Part shown: one piece after another, positions 22,330 to 32,585 of the stretch
Numbering within the stretch: the stretch's first letter is position 1
Layout of the letters: each line of letters opens with the position of its first letter
Origin: Euptelea pleiosperma
Lineage: Eukaryota; Streptophyta; Magnoliopsida; Ranunculales; Eupteleaceae
DNA: 64,000 nt
Assembly (NCBI GenBank): GCA_035048495.1
Contig: CM068542.1
Coordinates: forward strand, 36,237,109 to 36,301,108
Reading direction: 5' to 3'
Program-made: the position numbers and the translations under genes
Notes under the pieces: generated by a model
The model's database searches: none
The model's input: the letters and a program-made list of their open reading frames with translations, nothing else
What the model was told of the DNA's origin: nothing

Positions 22330-22570
22330 GCACATTCTTAGAGACCACTGACCATATGGATGTTTGTCACATCCCTAGGTGGACCTATATACCAAATATC
22401 GGCCTGATTAGTCATTTCAAACCTTTGGACATCTGAGTACCCCAGATAATTCTTGAAATATATGGTTAAAAATCAACCCATGAAAACGACTCCAATAGGC
22501 CAGATGGGCCAAACATCGATACGGTCAGTGATCGCTACGGGTGTGCCATATGTAAGCTGCTACCACGTGC
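22330..22570. mobile_element. Palindromic Mutator-type MITE, copy
   Basis: It contains GACCATATGGATGTTTG near 22350 and GGGCCAAACATCGATACGGTC near 22507, with GGCCTGATTAGTCATTTC inside the left arm. The outer ends are eroded and no target duplication was seen. Confidence 0.65.
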
Positions 22571-25430
22571 AAGGTGCATGTGCATTGCACATGGTGTTCC
22601 CCTATTTATTTATAATATGACATATGACTATGAAATAGCAGCGTTAGTTACATAACTCATCTAAAGGGTACATTGGATTTTTACAATTAATTTTTATTTA
22701 CTTAAGAAGATATAAGAACAGTGCTTCCTGAGTTTTCTTTTTTATAAAACTGTTTTAGTATTTTTTGAGAAATTTCTTTTATTTTCATTTGAAATTTCCT
22801 AAAACCTCATAACTTACACTATATAATTTGGTTTGCAGTAAAAGCTCTCCCCGAGATCTTTCCAATGATATAAATTTACTAAATATTTTCTTTACTTATA
22901 ATTTTATATTTTTATTAAATTAAGTTTCTTATAATATCATCATAAATTAATTTTTATGATTAATAATGAACTACAAAAGAGTAATTTCAGTTATTTAAAT
23001 TGTGTACCAGATATTTTAATTTCATTATTTAAGTAGCACATACATCACAAGTGCCCTTCCACTAGTATAAACAAAAGCAGTGTCCTTGGAGGTTATATAT
23101 CGTGTAGTTCGTACTCTTTACCAAATAAAAAGGTCCAACCTTTTTCTTATTTAAATTATATATAACCCCACAATTTTAACTGTGTATCATAAACATTTAA
23201 AGAGTTAATAGTTTTTTAATTTTAAAGTGAATTGAACTTACTCCAAAAAAAAAAAGAGATATACATATAGCACTAGGCATCTTTTAAGAAATATTTTTTT
23301 TTGAGGTTTTTCAAAAGCTTATAACTTCTCGTCTATGAATTAATTTGCAATAAAAATAGGACCATTAGAAAGCTCAGCTAATATCTTTCTCGTGATATTC
23401 ATGATCAATTATTTTATTTTACTATAAATTGATATTTTTTTCAATCTAAAATTTTCATGATTTAAAATTTAAAAGCTCAGCCTTTAAATTTTGCTTTTTT
23501 AGACTTTTTTTTTTTTTTTTTGCTACGATTTTTTTTTAGACTAATTATAAGATACAAAGGGTAATATAATTGTTGTAAGCAGGGTTTAAAAGGGACCATT
23601 ATAATGCTATAATGGGTATTTAGCATTACTATTATAACCATTATGTTGGGTCAAAGAATTTTCAAAATTTATTGTTTTTATCTTTTTGAGTTCATTTTTA
23701 GTTAACATTCCATCTTACATACTAAATAACGTTACGAGGTTGGAGCATTACCATTAAAATGGCATTCACAACCAAAAAAGGGCTTCCCCTAGTGGATTTA
23801 TTATAATCCATCTATGTTCTTCTTTCTTGAAGCCGTTCTGGTATGAAAGTGTCAATGGCTGACCCCATTAGTGCATGTAATATATACAACGAAAAAATCC
23901 TACAAGGAACATAAAAATAAATGAATAAATGAATAAATAAATAAAACAATTAAATTCTAAAGTTTCTAATCTTCCCAAAAAGTCCATCTTAGTGACAACT
24001 AACCATCAGGAAGCATTTTTGTTTTTTATAAATAACAAGAAGCGTTAATTTTGACTACTAAAATATAAATAGAACAACTCCTACCCATTTAAGCGAGTTG
24101 CTAGAATGTGATAGCAGATGTCCAAGAACCTGCATGAATATGGTTTTGTTATTCCTACATATGGATCATAGAATCAACTAAAAACCATGAAGGGAAAGCT
24201 AACTATAATGAAACCTATAAGAAGGGAAGTTGAGAAGGCCTCCAAAAAAAGAGAAGACGAGGGTGGTTAGGAGAGCCTAATCTCCCTTATCCAACATACT
24301 CTCCCATAAATAAAATCTTTGAAAAAAAGCCCCTACAATCTTTAAACAAAGAGAGACCATTAGTACTAGTATATCATGCCTTTGATGAGTAGGATAATGC
24401 AATAAATTGTTTAGAAACAAGTGAATGGATGGAGGAGGTGGTTAAAACCACACAAAAATGACCATATCTTATGCAGTCAAAGAAGGTTTTTTCATTTTCC
24501 AATAAATTTAATAGACATATTTTAAACTCTTCTCTAGTCATTTTTTCTCCATGGTCTTCTACAAAGTGTTCAGAGCTACTAAGTTGAGATTGTTATCTAA
24601 AATGGGAATTGAAACATACCATTAGTTGAGAGCATATATATCAAGTAAAATGGAATTCAGATTCACAAATAAAAACTACTAACGAATGAAAACTAGTAAA
24701 TAACATGAGGAAGAAAAAAAAGGACGTAATGATGTCCTAATAGTTGCATCTATATATAACTATTTTTTTAAACAATGGTTGTAAGTTACCTACTTCATAA
24801 GTTCTCGATTACTTAAGGTATTAGTGCAGATGTTCTTGGTTTATGTAACAACAATAACATTAAAATAGAGAAAAATAAAACAAAATACAGTTGCAATATA
24901 TAGTAAATGAGAAAAACAGTAAAATTAAAGTGTACCCGATAAGCAGAAAGCTTGAGCAAGTGAACCAATTCCATAACAATAATTGTAAATAAAAGATAGA
25001 TGAACTTATCGATCTAGCAAAGGTTGAGGCATGCGTTCTACACGTGGTTCTAAGGCATATTTCGCCACTACACTATGTGAGTGTTACACAGTTGATTGAA
25101 CGTCCGACCTCAGGATTCAACATCCAATTGAAGGTAGACGACACTTCAACAACTTCAATATTATCGAACTTCCAACAGTACGTATACTCACATGAACTAA
25201 AAATATTGTTGAAACACAAAAAAAATTAAGTTTGTATATTTGTACGTTGCAGAGACACAACACAACAAAATAAAGAGAAAAAGAAGAGATAGTTTCTACA
25301 GAAAAATCTATATATCTCTAATTCGTAAAACTTGTGTTAAGCCCCCTCTCTTTATATAGAGTTTGGAAGAGAGAGCCGTATGGCACTTAGTAATGTACAT
25401 TAAGGGCCAAACGATAATATAATTTAATTG
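22571..25430. other. AT-rich intergenic region, nothing recognised
   Basis: Low-complexity A/T sequence. A one-sided fragment at about 23583-23650 (GGGTTTAAAAGGGACCATTATAATG) matches the ends of the repeats at 47054-47372 and 51675-51957. I see no coding exons. Confidence 0.5.
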
Positions 25431-25904
25431 TTAATTTGTGCATGGACGTTTTGGAAAATTATTTGAGTTAACATTTTCAAAGATCAAAGGCGACAAATGC
25501 ACAATTAAATATGGTTTTTCTATGAGAAACCGACGATATCTTTTAAAAATTGCTAGACTTTTGAAAGCCCAAGGCCAAGCTCCACTACTTTACTCGGCGT
25601 GCGCGTGTATGTGTTTTTATATTTGTAGAGTTGTGTCCATGGGGCACAAAATTGGGATGCCCAAGGACTCCACCCTTAGGTCCTCATTCTCTCATATATA
25701 TATTAAGAACCCAGGCCGCTACCAAGCAAAGTGAGATTAAAAGGTTTGAAGAAAATAGAAAAGCCTACTAAAGTTTTTCCTCCAAATTTTTTAATTCAAA
25801 ATTATAAAGTTTTGGCTCAAAAATTTTGAGGAATTTAAAACATTTAAAAAACTCTAACAGGATTTGAGTATGTATTTTTTTAGTGATTTATAATCATATT
25901 AAAT

Positions 25905-26469
25905 TGTATGCAGGCACATTCCAAAGTCAAGTCGTATAGGTGGAAGGTTATCGGAAACTATAATGAGTTGTCAATAATCATTGGCAACAATCATGCAAAA
26001 GGAGGAGATGCTATGACTGAACAGAAATTAATCTGGACGAGACACCAAATGAAAGAAATAACAGTGAAAGAGATGTTGATAATGAAGGACTAGAGACATT
26101 ACTGAGGGTGGTGAAGTAGAGAGAGAAGTGAGTCCACAAAATACAAGAGCGCGGCCGTCTACATCCTCAATAGTGAAACGCCCTCTACGGAAAAAAGTTC
26201 GTAGTGAAGATGCGCTCGCCTATGCTGTCACCACGATGACTGAAACCTTAAAGTCTATGGTAAAAGTTAACACTCGCGCACGACTTCCTACAATAGATGT
26301 AGAGAGACTATACCAAGAGGTCTCAAAGATCCTAGATATGGATCGAGTTTTAATTCTTCAAGCTGTCGAATTGCTAGTAGGAGATAAGAATAAAGAGCAC
26401 GTCTTTTATGGGCTTCCAGAAGATGTGAAAAAAGATTGGCTGATGATGCATCTTGGATTGCTTAATTAG
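25905..26469 (+). pseudogene. Myb/SANT-like protein fragment, transposon-associated, frameshifted
   Basis: The sequence after a possible acceptor (ATGCAG at about 25907-25912) encodes VKSYRWKVIGNYNELSIIIG. This resembles the post-SANT segment of plant Myb/SANT-like (Myb_DNA-bind_3) proteins linked to PIF/Harbinger elements and LIMYB-like proteins. That frame stops at 26093. The acidic linker (DVDNEGLET) continues in a second frame and the C-terminal part in a third, ending VFYGLPEDVKKDWLMMHLG near 26455 with a TAG at 26467. The typical C-terminal signature of this group, a short helical domain closed by an F-x-G-L-P ... DWL motif, is clear. Two frame changes in about 100 bp indicate a broken copy. 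The N-terminal SANT domain was not found. Confidence 0.65.
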
Positions 26470-26479
26470 ACTTTAAATT

Positions 26480-27540
26480 AGTATTTATATTTTATTTTTA
26501 AAGAGTTGTTAGACTTATGAGTTAGTAATTGTTGAATAATGATGTTTTAATTCAATATCTTACTTATGAGCATCATATTTTTTAAATTTAATAAATATAT
26601 AATTAATAAAATTTAGGTCATTTAAATATAATATTACAAGTCTTTAGGTATTATCTGTTTGAGGTTAAAGTATGTACAATATATTTTCTCAATGCCCAGA
26701 AAATTTAATTCTGTTAGATATCCAAACAACTAAAATTGGAATTCATTGGGAATTCCAAATAAATTCCACAGTGCAACCAAACACAAGAAATTTCAATTCC
26801 CGGAAATCAAATTCTTAGAAAACCCAAATCCTAGAATTCTATTTTCAATTCCAAATCCTTGTGGGGTTGCCAAACAGACCCTTAGCCTCATTTGCTTTCT
26901 TGTAGTTAGTTAGATGTATAATATTTTTTTGAGGTCTTGGATTCAAAACCAACTGGCCTCCAAACTAAAACATATTTTTTTAAACTTTATAAATCACATT
27001 AATTGCATCCATTACTTGACAATCAAATTTGCACATACCATTATGCTAGTTTGACAAAACTAGGGTCTCCTTTGTTGAATTTTCTTAGAAGTTTTTGGAA
27101 TATTCTTCTGTCAAAATATGTAGGTCCTTCTCATCCATGTATAAATGGTGCTTCCTAATTCAACATGCTGGAAAAGTCCAAACTTTAAAAAAAATTCCTT
27201 ATCTCCACCTTAGAAGTAAATTTTTTTTTGAAGACTTCTCAAAGTTGAGGGGGGCAACTGCCCCCGGCCTCTTCCTAGCTCCACCACGAATCTTCAAGCT
27301 TGAATAGAGCCGTTGGATTGCATTCTGATGGATGTCTTTGGTGGATACTACTATGATCTATTGAATCGACGTGTACAGTTGGATATTTATAGACCGTGTC
27401 TATGGTCTATAAAAATGCCTTTGATGCTTGGAGATTCTGAGTTTATTCATCCTAGGTCCTAAGTTCCTAACGGATATTCTGGAATTTTTTTCTCCTACCT
27501 ATCGGGAAGGAGCAAACTTTGATCTTGCCCCTCCCAAAAA
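26480..27540. other. Intergenic, MITE end fragment
   Basis: At 26864-26882 the sequence GGGGTTGCCAAACAGACCC is a common terminal motif of plant hAT-type MITEs. The matching other end was not located. The preceding 170 bp is rich in AATTCC motifs. Nothing else is recognised. Confidence 0.4.
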
Positions 27541-27554
27541 GCGCACTTTTCTGG

Positions 27555-27685
27555 GCCCACCGACCTCATGAATGTTTAGCTCACCTCTTGGTGGTGCTTA
27601 AAATTTTGAAGTCTACTCCCAAAAAGCCACGTGGAAAATCTTTTAAGGCCCACTGACCTTATGGATGTTTCTATCCGAGTGTTTT
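27555..27685. repeat. Two left-end fragments of the palindromic MITE family
   Basis: GGGCCCACCGACCTCATGAA with TGTTTAGC (about 27555) and GGCCCACTGACCTTATGGAT with GTTTCT (about 27648) are direct, truncated left arms. No right arms are present. Confidence 0.45.
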
Positions 27686-27764
27686 TTTGCCACGTACCCA
27701 GGTAAATGGTTTTTAAAAATTCTTTTTAAAATTTTTATTACAAAAGCAAACAGCACGTGGGTTG

Positions 27765-28015
27765 GCAAAAAAGATAAATCTTAGTCTCCAACCATTCGCA
27801 GACTTAAAAGTATGCAAACATTGTAGTACGGTTGGATGTCCCTTGAAAAATGTGTTAATTCAATGTTTTAAAATAAATATATATTTTATAAATTAAGAAC
27901 ACGTTTTTTCAACGAACATTCAATGGTGGATGCTCAACGAACATTCAATGGTGGATGCGATGTTTGCATGCTTTTAAGTCTACAAATGGTTGCAGACTAG
28001 ATTTGTCCCGGCAAA
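27765..28015. mobile_element. Palindromic MITE, second family
   Basis: TTGGCAAAAAAGATAAATCT with GCAGACTTAAAAGTATGCAA is mirrored by TTGCATGCTTTTAAGTCTAC with AGATTTGTCCCGGCAA. The right arm contains a 25-bp tandem duplication (CAACGAACATTCAATGGTGG unit, 27910-27958). Confidence 0.6.
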
Positions 28016-28189
28016 AAACACTTTGGGTAGGGGCGAGAACTCTGTGGTAGAGACAATCTGCTCTGATCAAAGTTTTCGTTCCATGTACAAAGGTGGCATT
28101 TGGTGAAACTTGTTCTCAGACCTTAAGTCTGAATGGGCTGAGAAAATTTGTTTGATCCTTCCCACTCACAAGTGCCAACGAAATATCCC

Positions 28190-28930
28190 CTGTCAAGTGT
28201 CAAGGGGACTTCAAAATTTGAAGTCTCCCCTCCCAAAAATGCCATGTGGGGCTCAGTTTAGGGCTTACTGACCTTATGATGGTCCACCCGACCTACCTAC
28301 CAAATATTAGCTTGATCATGATTTCTAACCATTAAATTTTAGCAACCAAAACAATGGCTCAGATCCAGCCCAAAAATCACGTTATTAAAATGCTAAATCC
28401 AACTATTAATCATTAATTATACTTCTCCAAAAGTTCTGATCTTTTGTTTGTAGGTCCACCAAGAGGAGTACGAGTTTGATGAGCAAGACTTGCCTGACCA
28501 CCCACAATATAAGCCGTGTGGAAATTTATTAGAGGACATTGACCGTATAGATGTTTGGCCAATCCCTAGGTGGACCTACAAACCCAAAATCAACGTGATC
28601 AGTAATTTCTAAGCGTTAGTTGAAGTCATTTTCGTTGGTTGATTTTAACCGTAGGAATTTGAGCATTATTTATCATTATTTCAGTATAAAGATCAAACAG
28701 TTTGAAATCACTAATCAGGCTGATTTTTGTTTCGTAGGTCCACTTACAGAATGGTCAAACATCTATACGGTCAGTGTCCTCTAATAAATTGCCACGTGGC
28801 TTATATTGTGGGTGGTCGGCAAGTCTTGCTCGAGTTTGATGTCTCCCTCTTCAAAATTCCACGTGGAGCATTCTTTAGGACCCACTTACCTTATGGATGT
28901 TTGGTCCACCTCTTGATGAATTATGAATCA
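28190..28930. mobile_element. Older palindromic MITE interrupted by a younger one
   Basis: The outer copy has its left arm at about 28210-28330 (GCCATGTGGGGCTC, TTACTGACCTTATGATGG) and resumes after the insertion with GTCTCCCTCTTCAAAATTCC and CACTTACCTTATGGATG (28841-28905). The younger element at 28481-28831 sits inside it and duplicated 9 bp of it. Confidence 0.6.
28481..28831. mobile_element. Mutator-type MITE with 9-bp target duplication GAGTTTGAT
   Basis: The element is 351 bp. The left end is GAGCAAGACTTGCC and the right end GGCAAGTCTTGCTC, and the arms stay complementary for about 130 bp (ACCACCCACAATATAAGCC, GACCGTATAGATGTTTGGCC and their inverses). GAGTTTGAT occurs on both sides, at 28472-28480 and 28832-28840. 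Long terminal inverted repeats with 9-bp duplications are the hallmark of Mutator-like elements. It has no coding content. Confidence 0.9.
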
Positions 28931-29121
28931 GAAATAAATTGAAAATGTTATTTCTAGCCGTTGGATCTGAGCATTTTAATATCGTAATCTCTGGCCATTG
29001 GATTTAAGCACTTGGATGCTAAAATATAACTGTTTTTCCGGATAAAAGTCGAAAGGACTCAAAAACACAAACCGTCGATTGGGTGGCTAGTGGCTACCCA
29101 TTTCGTCCTTCAACCGCCGTA

Positions 29122-30456
29122 ATGAATCCCCTCTGCAACCCAACTGACGTTCTTCCGTCCAAACCCCCTCCGGTGGTTTCTCCTTTTTTTCTTCACAGAC
29201 CCAAACAAATAAGCCTCAGACTCAACACCTTCATCAACCTCAAGAGGCCCCTCACCCTAATCGACGCAACCTCGCAGCTCAACCGGCCCGAATGGCGAAT
29301 CGCCTCCAGCGCGGCTGACCACGCGGCCTCGGCCGCAATGGCGGAGGTGGACATGGCGAGAAACAGCGAAGGAATCTGGACTGCAAAGCAGAAGAAAGTG
29401 GTGGTTCTGTGGGACCTCGACAACAAACCCCCTCGTGGCCCTCCTTACCAGGCTGCCATGGCACTAAGACAGTTAGCCCAGCGCTTCGGAGACGTGGTCG
29501 ACATCTCCGCATACGCCAACCGCCACGCCTTCATCCACCTCCCTCAGTGGGTCCTCGAAGAGCGCCGGGAGCGCCGCCGCAATGACGTCCTCGAGCGCAA
29601 GGGCATCTCCACCCCGCCCGAGCCCTACGTCTGCGGCGTCTGCGGCCGCAAGTGCCGTACCAACCTCGACCTCAAGAAGCACTTCAAACAGCTCCACGAG
29701 CGCGAGCGCCAGAAGAAGCTCAACCGAATGCGGTCCCTCAAAGGCAAGAAACGTCAGCGTTACAAGGAGCGTTTCATATCTGGGAATCATAAGTACGAGG
29801 AGGCAGCTAGGTCTTTGATCGCTCCCAAGGTTGGGTACGGTCTTGCGTCGGAACTTCGGCGTGCTGGGGTTTTCGTGAAGACGGTGGAGGATAAACCGCA
29901 GGCGGCAGATTGGGCACTTAAGCGGCAGATGCAGCATTCCATGAGTCGTGGGATTGATTGGCTGCTCTTGGTTTCGGATGATTCGGATTTTTCCGATATG
30001 CTCAGGAGGACCAGGGATTCTAATTTGCGAACGGTTGTTGTAGGTGATTGGCATAGGGCATTGGGCCGCCATGCCGATTTATGGGTTCCGTGGATTGGGG
30101 TCGAGAATGGGGAGGTGGGAGAGGAGGAATTGTTGTCTGGGTGGAGGAGGAGAGATGAATTCTTGGATGAGGAGGATGATGGTTTGTTTTCAAGCACACA
30201 TTTTGATGGAGAAAGTGATGATGAGAGTGATTTGGATCGGGTTGTGGATGAGCTTGTAGTTACGAACTCTGGATTTAATGGTATCAGGATTTCAGAATTT
30301 TCAGAGGGGGAGGAGGATGAGAGATGGGTGAGCGATGAACTTGACAATGAGGGTACTCATGGTCGTATTGGAAACCTTGGCCCGCCTCTTTCTGAGAAGG
30401 ATTTGTTTTGGGAGAGTGAGGAAGACGAAAGAGAAGAGGAAGATGGGTTCTTTTGA
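29122..30456 (+). CDS. NYN-domain (PIN-like) endoribonuclease with C2H2 zinc finger, probably organellar
   Basis: The gene is a single exon of 444 codons. The ATG at 29122 is the first in frame; upstream codons in this frame lack ATG. Residues 1-60 are rich in Ser, Arg, Leu and Pro and poor in acid, which fits a mitochondrial or plastid transit peptide. The NYN domain has VVVLWDLDNKPP (93-104), AADWAL (261-266) and LLLVSDDSDFSDML (281-294), which carry the conserved Asp residues that bind metal in NYN/PIN nucleases. It is split by an insertion with a C2H2 finger at C171, C174, H187, H192, followed by a very basic stretch (194-217) suited to RNA contact. The last 100 residues are acidic. Arabidopsis has a family of C2H2-like NYN proteins of this layout; related NYN proteins process mitochondrial RNA 5' ends, so RNA cleavage in an organelle is inferred. 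The 5' half is GC-rich and the 3' half is not. Confidence 0.88.
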   Translation: MNPLCNPTDVLPSKPPPVVSPFFLHRPKQISLRLNTFINLKRPLTLIDATSQLNRPEWRIASSAADHAASAAMAEVDMARNSEGIWTAKQKKVVVLWDLDNKPPRGPPYQAAMALRQLAQRFGDVVDISAYANRHAFIHLPQWVLEERRERRRNDVLERKGISTPPEPYVCGVCGRKCRTNLDLKKHFKQLHERERQKKLNRMRSLKGKKRQRYKERFISGNHKYEEAARSLIAPKVGYGLASELRRAGVFVKTVEDKPQAADWALKRQMQHSMSRGIDWLLLVSDDSDFSDMLRRTRDSNLRTVVVGDWHRALGRHADLWVPWIGVENGEVGEEELLSGWRRRDEFLDEEDDGLFSSTHFDGESDDESDLDRVVDELVVTNSGFNGIRISEFSEGEEDERWVSDELDNEGTHGRIGNLGPPLSEKDLFWESEEDEREEEDGFF

Positions 30457-31560
30457 TTTAACAGAGGTGTTTAGGTCTTTCCATTCTGTTTTGGTACAGA
30501 AATAGGTTGAATGGGCTAAAGGGGTAATTCATGACATGAAAGATGAGAAGGGACAAAAGTAAGAGGAAATAGGCGGGACCAGCAATAGCAGTGGAACAAT
30601 TCATTATGAGAGTGGATGTCAATCATGATGTTGATCTACAATATTTGGTGACCTGTTTTTCGGAATGCATAAAGGTTAATGACCATAGTTATCTGTTTGG
30701 TTCTCTGCATTGCGGTTCAAATCTGTTTCTCCACCAAAAGCCATGGCAGCATGGTTCTCCGACCAAAATGCTTTCCTTTTTGAAGTCCCTTATGAAGATA
30801 GAACACCATGATCTCCTGGTTTGCATATGCTATCTATCTATCTATATATATATATCCTCACTTTGTCAAATTATGTTAGTTCAATTCTTCTGCTTCTATA
30901 GTATTAGCCTTAACAATTTGCATACATTGTGCAATTTAATTTGTGACTATGTAAATATTAATACCATAAAGCGATCATCTATGACTCTTCTATTTCACAA
31001 GTTAATCTATTAGTTTGCAAGATGTACATAGTTCAATATCTGTTATTTTATCATAGTGGTCATTATGCATGTTTAGAGCATGTAGTAAAATTTCACCATT
31101 TATAGACAATTGTTGTTAAGCTCTTACTAAATGGCTATTAAGATGTTTGTTTGAGGTTTGTGTATGGAGTGACTCAAAATGCCAGTAATCTCTCTATGTT
31201 TCCAGAATTTCTTGAAGTGTTGCTTTTGTTGGACTGCTTATCTTGGATTTGGCACTATCGAAAGATGCCTAAATGGCACGACACATTTAGGATGACCTTA
31301 GGGTGCAATGGGGTGTTGGAATTGATTGATGTTCTAGTATGGTTGGATCTATTTATGGGTTGCTTCCAGTGGTATAAAGGGCATTTGAGGCTTATCCCTC
31401 AAGCCAAAAAAACCCGAGCTTAGTAACTAGAACCTCCTAAAATGTTGGAACCTCATTCTCAAAATGTTGAATCTCGTCCCATTTTCTTTGGTGGCCACTC
31501 TTTTTCTCTTGATATTCACATAAAAAGCCGTGTTCTTCTATCTACCTACTCTTTATTTGA
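30457..31560. other. 3' flank of the NYN gene, no other gene seen
   Basis: It holds the 3' UTR and AT-rich sequence, including a short TCTA/TA tract at 30834-30855. An open frame at 30591-31013 has no recognisable features. Confidence 0.5.
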
Positions 31561-32084
31561 AGGGTGCTCCAGGCCGTGGTCTACTATACAAACATCATGG
31601 ACATCATCAAGTTGTTGGGTATACAGATTGGACTAGATCACCATCTGATATAAGGTCCACTACATGATATTGTACTTTTCTTGGTGGCAATCTAGTGTCG
31701 TGGAAGAGCAATTAGCAATCTATAATAGCCCGGTCAAGTGCTGAAGCCGAACGCAAGGCAATGGCTCATACTGCATGTGAGTTGACTTGGTTGAAGCATC
31801 ATCTTCATGAGATGGGTTTTGATGTGAAGTCTCCCATTCACTTGTACTGTGATAATAAGGCGGCTATTCACATAGTCTCTAACCCAGTCTTTCATGAGCG
31901 TACAAAACATATTGATGTGGATTGACACTTTGTTAGAGACAAGGTCATAGGTGGTGATGTCTCTATTCCATATGTGAAGTCTTTAGACCTACTTGCAGAT
32001 TTGTTCACAATAGCACTCTTTAGGGCACACATGGATTTTATTTGTTCCAAGGTGGAGCTTCATGATGTTTATGCTCCAACTTGA
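31561..32084 (+). mobile_element. Ty1/copia polyprotein 3' remnant (RNase H region)
   Basis: One continuous frame reads APGRGLLYKHHGHHQVVGYT, then SSAEAERKAMAHTACELTWL, LYCDNKAAIHI, ERTKHIDVD and DLLADLFT, the RNase H end of a copia Pol. At least three in-frame stops are present, and two codons are missing after VGYTD, so it is dead. The frame ends at 32082-32084 just before a purine tract and a probable LTR start. Reverse transcriptase, integrase and the 5' LTR are absent. Confidence 0.88.
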
Positions 32085-32091
32085 GGGGGAT

Positions 32092-32270
32092 TGTTGGTTT
32101 ATTGTTGTCTTATGTATAGGGGGCTTCTTGGTCTTTTACCTTTTGACTAATAATATTATGGTCTCTAGTGTGTTCGATTACACTAGATTGATCCCTTCAA
32201 TTTTCTCTCCAACGACTCTCTTCCTCTTTCTCTCCTCTCCAAAACCCTAACTAAAAGTATAGGTAATACA
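32092..32270 (+). mobile_element. Probable 3' LTR of the copia remnant
   Basis: It follows the polypurine tract GAGGGGGA (32083-32090), starts TGTTGG and ends ...AATACA, the TG...CA form of an LTR. The end is uncertain because no partner LTR remains in the window for comparison. Confidence 0.5.
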
Positions 32271-32537
32271 AGTTGTCTTCTGTAGATGGCCAGCAATTAA
32301 AAGATCCCATCAATGCGAAGTGTTTAAGGGCATATTACATTTGAAAGCACCAAGTTTCTCTCCAACAATGACTTGAAAAATATATATATATATATACAAA
32401 TAAATAAATATACATCTAGGTACGAAAGCATTTTCATTCAAAGCAAAAATGGATTGACAAAAAAAACCAAGAGCTCATTACAATAAATTCATACATCTCA
32501 AAATAAACAGCATAACACCCTTCCTCTTACAGTAAAC

Positions 32538-32585
32538 AAACTATAAAGCTTACTTATCAAAAAAAAAAAAAAAACTATAAAGCTT
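32538..32585. mobile_element. 20-bp retroposon tail insertion with 14-bp target duplication
   Basis: AAACTATAAAGCTT occurs at 32538-32551 and 32572-32585, enclosing ACTTATCAAAAAAAAAAAAA (32552-32571). The enclosed piece matches the 3' end of the SINE at 62203-62330 (CCTATCAAAAAAAA), so it looks like an almost completely 5'-truncated SINE insertion. Confidence 0.8.

Noticed and set aside
29473..30347. Long open frames on the minus strand opposite the NYN gene (up to 199 codons)
   Set aside because: Antisense shadows of a GC-rich coding exon.
30591..31013. 140-codon open frame downstream of the NYN gene
   Set aside because: No recognisable motif; ends in AT-rich repeat translation.
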